Made by a program: the position numbers and the translations under genes. A stretch of 33,151 nucleotides of DNA from Bacteroidaceae bacterium (lineage in GTDB: Bacteria; Bacteroidota; Bacteroidia; Bacteroidales; Bacteroidaceae), in the NCBI GenBank assembly GCA_017416735.1, contig JAFQBF010000106.1, forward strand, positions 1 through 33,151, given 5' to 3'. Position 1 is the stretch's first letter. Each line of letters begins with the position of its first letter. Under the pieces are notes generated by a model. That model saw only the letters and a list, made by a program, of their open reading frames with translations. It was not told the DNA's origin and ran no database searches. Of this stretch, positions 31,526 to 33,151 are shown one piece after another.

Positions 31526-33151
31526 ATGGATTTTAAGTACGACGTAATTGTAATAGGTGCCGGCCATGCCGGATGCGAAGCTGCAGCTGCTGCCGCCAAC
31601 TTGGGCTCTAAGACTTGTCTCATCACCATGGACATGAACAAGATTGGGCAAATGAGCTGTAACCCTGCCGTGGGCGGCATCGCCAAGGGACAAATCGTAA
31701 GAGAGATAGATGCGTTAGGTGGATACATGGGATTGGTGACCGACCGCACCGCCATCCAGTTCCGTATGCTCAACCGCTCAAAAGGCCCTGCCATGTGGAG
31801 CCCTCGTGCCCAGTGTGACCGGGGCAAGTTCATCTGGGCTTGGAGAGAGATTTTAGAGAACATTCCCAATCTTCACATTTGGCAAGACACCGTGGAAGAA
31901 CTCTTGGTAGAGAACGGCGAAGTGACCGGTGTCACCACTTGCTGGGGAGTGACCTTCCAGGCAAAGTGTGTCATCCTGACCGCAGGCACTTTCCTCAACG
32001 GATTGATGCACGTAGGCCGCAAGATGCTGGCCGGTGGACGATGTGCCGAACCTGCCTCCTACCACTTGACCGAATCCATCACCCGTCACGGCATCACCGC
32101 CGACCGGATGAAGACCGGAACACCCGTCCGCATCGATGCACGGAGCGTGCATTTCGAGCATATGGAGATACAGGAAGGCGAGAACGATTTCCACCGTTTC
32201 TCTTTCATCAGCGAGCCTCGAAAGCTGAAACAACTGTCTTGCTGGACTTGCTTCACCAACGAAGAATCGCACGAAATCCTGCGCAACGGGCTCTCGGATT
32301 CACCGCTATATAATGGACAAATCCAAAGTGTCGGTCCTCGCTATTGCCCGAGCATCGAGACGAAAATCGTGACCTTCCCCGACAAGCCACAACATCAGCT
32401 TTTCCTCGAACCGGAAGGCGAAAGCACCAACGAACTTTACTTGAACGGCTTCTCTTCATCGCTCCCGATGGACATCCAGATTGCTGCCTTGAAGAAGATT
32501 CCTGCCTTCAAGGATTTGGTAATTTATCGTCCGGGATATGCCATCGAATACGATTACTTCGATCCTACCCAACTGAAGCATACGTTGGAAACCAAGGCCA
32601 TCAAGAACCTCTTTATGGCCGGTCAGGTGAACGGTACAACGGGCTACGAAGAAGCAGGCGGACAAGGCATCATTGCAGGCATCAACGCTCATATCAACTG
32701 CCACGGTGGAGAACCGTTCGTATTGGGCCGCGACGAAGCCTATATCGGCGTTCTCATCGACGATTTGGTGACCAAGGGTGTAGATGAACCTTACCGTATG
32801 TTTACGTCGCGTGCAGAGTATCGCATCTTGCTCCGTCAAGACGATGCGGATATGCGCTTGACCGAACGTGCTTACCAACTCGGTTTGGTGAAGCAAGACC
32901 GATATGAAATGCTTTGTCGAAAGCGTGAAAACGTGAAGGCGATTATTGAATTCGCGAAGAAGTTTTCCATCAAGGCTGCTTTGATAAACGATGCATTGGT
33001 ACAATTGGGCACTGCCCCACTCAACCACGGATGCAAGTTGATTGACCTGATTATCCGTCCGCAGATTACGATTGAAAGTATCGCCGAATACATCCCGGCT
33101 TTCAAGGCATTGCTCGACAAGATAACCGACCGCAAAGAAGAAATCATCGAA
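31526..33151 (+). CDS. mnmG: tRNA uridine-5-carboxymethylaminomethyl modification enzyme MnmG (GidA), C-terminus cut by window edge
   Basis: The frame is open from the ATG at 31526 to the end of the window, 542 codons of a protein that is usually about 620-630 residues. With MnmE it builds the 5-carboxymethylaminomethyl group on wobble uridine of several tRNAs, using FAD, NADH and a folate. The FAD fingerprint VIGAGHAGCEAA is at 8-19, MSCNPAVGGIAKGQIVREID is near 45-64, and the conserved VNGTTGYEEAGGQG block is near 367-380. CWTCFTNEESHEI and RAEYRILLRQDDADMRLTE are further landmarks. It lies 216 bases after ybeY, with a family B palindrome in between and its own -7 box. Confidence 0.96.
   Translation, partial: MDFKYDVIVIGAGHAGCEAAAAAANLGSKTCLITMDMNKIGQMSCNPAVGGIAKGQIVREIDALGGYMGLVTDRTAIQFRMLNRSKGPAMWSPRAQCDRGKFIWAWREILENIPNLHIWQDTVEELLVENGEVTGVTTCWGVTFQAKCVILTAGTFLNGLMHVGRKMLAGGRCAEPASYHLTESITRHGITADRMKTGTPVRIDARSVHFEHMEIQEGENDFHRFSFISEPRKLKQLSCWTCFTNEESHEILRNGLSDSPLYNGQIQSVGPRYCPSIETKIVTFPDKPQHQLFLEPEGESTNELYLNGFSSSLPMDIQIAALKKIPAFKDLVIYRPGYAIEYDYFDPTQLKHTLETKAIKNLFMAGQVNGTTGYEEAGGQGIIAGINAHINCHGGEPFVLGRDEAYIGVLIDDLVTKGVDEPYRMFTSRAEYRILLRQDDADMRLTERAYQLGLVKQDRYEMLCRKRENVKAIIEFAKKFSIKAALINDALVQLGTAPLNHGCKLIDLIIRPQITIESIAEYIPAFKALLDKITDRKEEIIE

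Overview
The window is chromosomal DNA of a Bacteroidales bacterium, most likely a gut Bacteroidaceae member. The evidence is a Wolinella-type succinate dehydrogenase/fumarate reductase, many Bacteroides-style -7 boxes (TAnnTTTG) upstream of genes, serine-type sulfatase and GH20 lipoprotein/secreted enzymes, DUF1080 and Gfo/Idh/MocA proteins, TlpA-type thioredoxin lipoproteins, a VirE/DUF3874 protein and a ybeY-mnmG pair. I found no rRNA, tRNA or CRISPR array. Species cannot be fixed from the sequence.

Layout. 1-896 (minus): start of the sdh/frd operon (cytochrome b subunit, then the flavoprotein, cut by the window edge). 1113-2575 (plus): PAP2 phosphatase plus a YpfJ-like zinc metallopeptidase. 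2908-9581 (minus): a tight four-gene cassette of two Gfo/Idh/MocA oxidoreductases and two DUF1080 proteins, one fused to a long HEAT-like array; this looks like an oxidative (3-keto-sugar) glycoside-processing system split between cell envelope and cytoplasm. 9938-16580 (minus): housekeeping run of S41 protease, coaD, parE, a GNAT-like protein and a Na+/Ca2+ antiporter. 16888-20411 (plus): two-gene sulfatase/GH20 hexosaminidase operon for sulfated amino-sugar glycans. 20487-21749 (minus): six-bladed propeller lipoprotein. 21891-23123 (plus): SpmA/SpmB fusion. 23275-27670 (plus): three consecutive TlpA-like thioredoxin proteins. 28036-30842 (plus): AAA ATPase and VirE/DUF3874 ATPase, the accessory part of the window. 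30932-33151 (plus): ybeY and the start of mnmG.

The intergenic DNA is unusually structured. Three unrelated families of palindromic repeats sit between genes: a TGTCATTC...GAATGACA family with one copy on each side of parE, a (T)TAGGCACGGATTACACGGAT family with two clear copies and one diverged relative, and a GTTGC-rich family. A 223-bp non-autonomous insertion element carrying the fused first and last codons of a transposase lies next to the orphaned last nine codons of a TlpA gene. A cluster of about ten TGACAAC(C/G) octamers in both orientations lies between the ATPase and VirE genes. Two tandem palindromes form a probable operator at the ATPase promoter. The ybeY reading frame ends at an amber codon that is followed in frame by a plausible normal C-terminus.

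Most promising leads: the octamer array with the VirE gene, the HEAT-DUF1080 keto-sugar cassette, the ybeY amber codon, and the evidence for a lost fourth TlpA paralogue. Functions are assigned from visible motifs and family knowledge only; no database search was possible.
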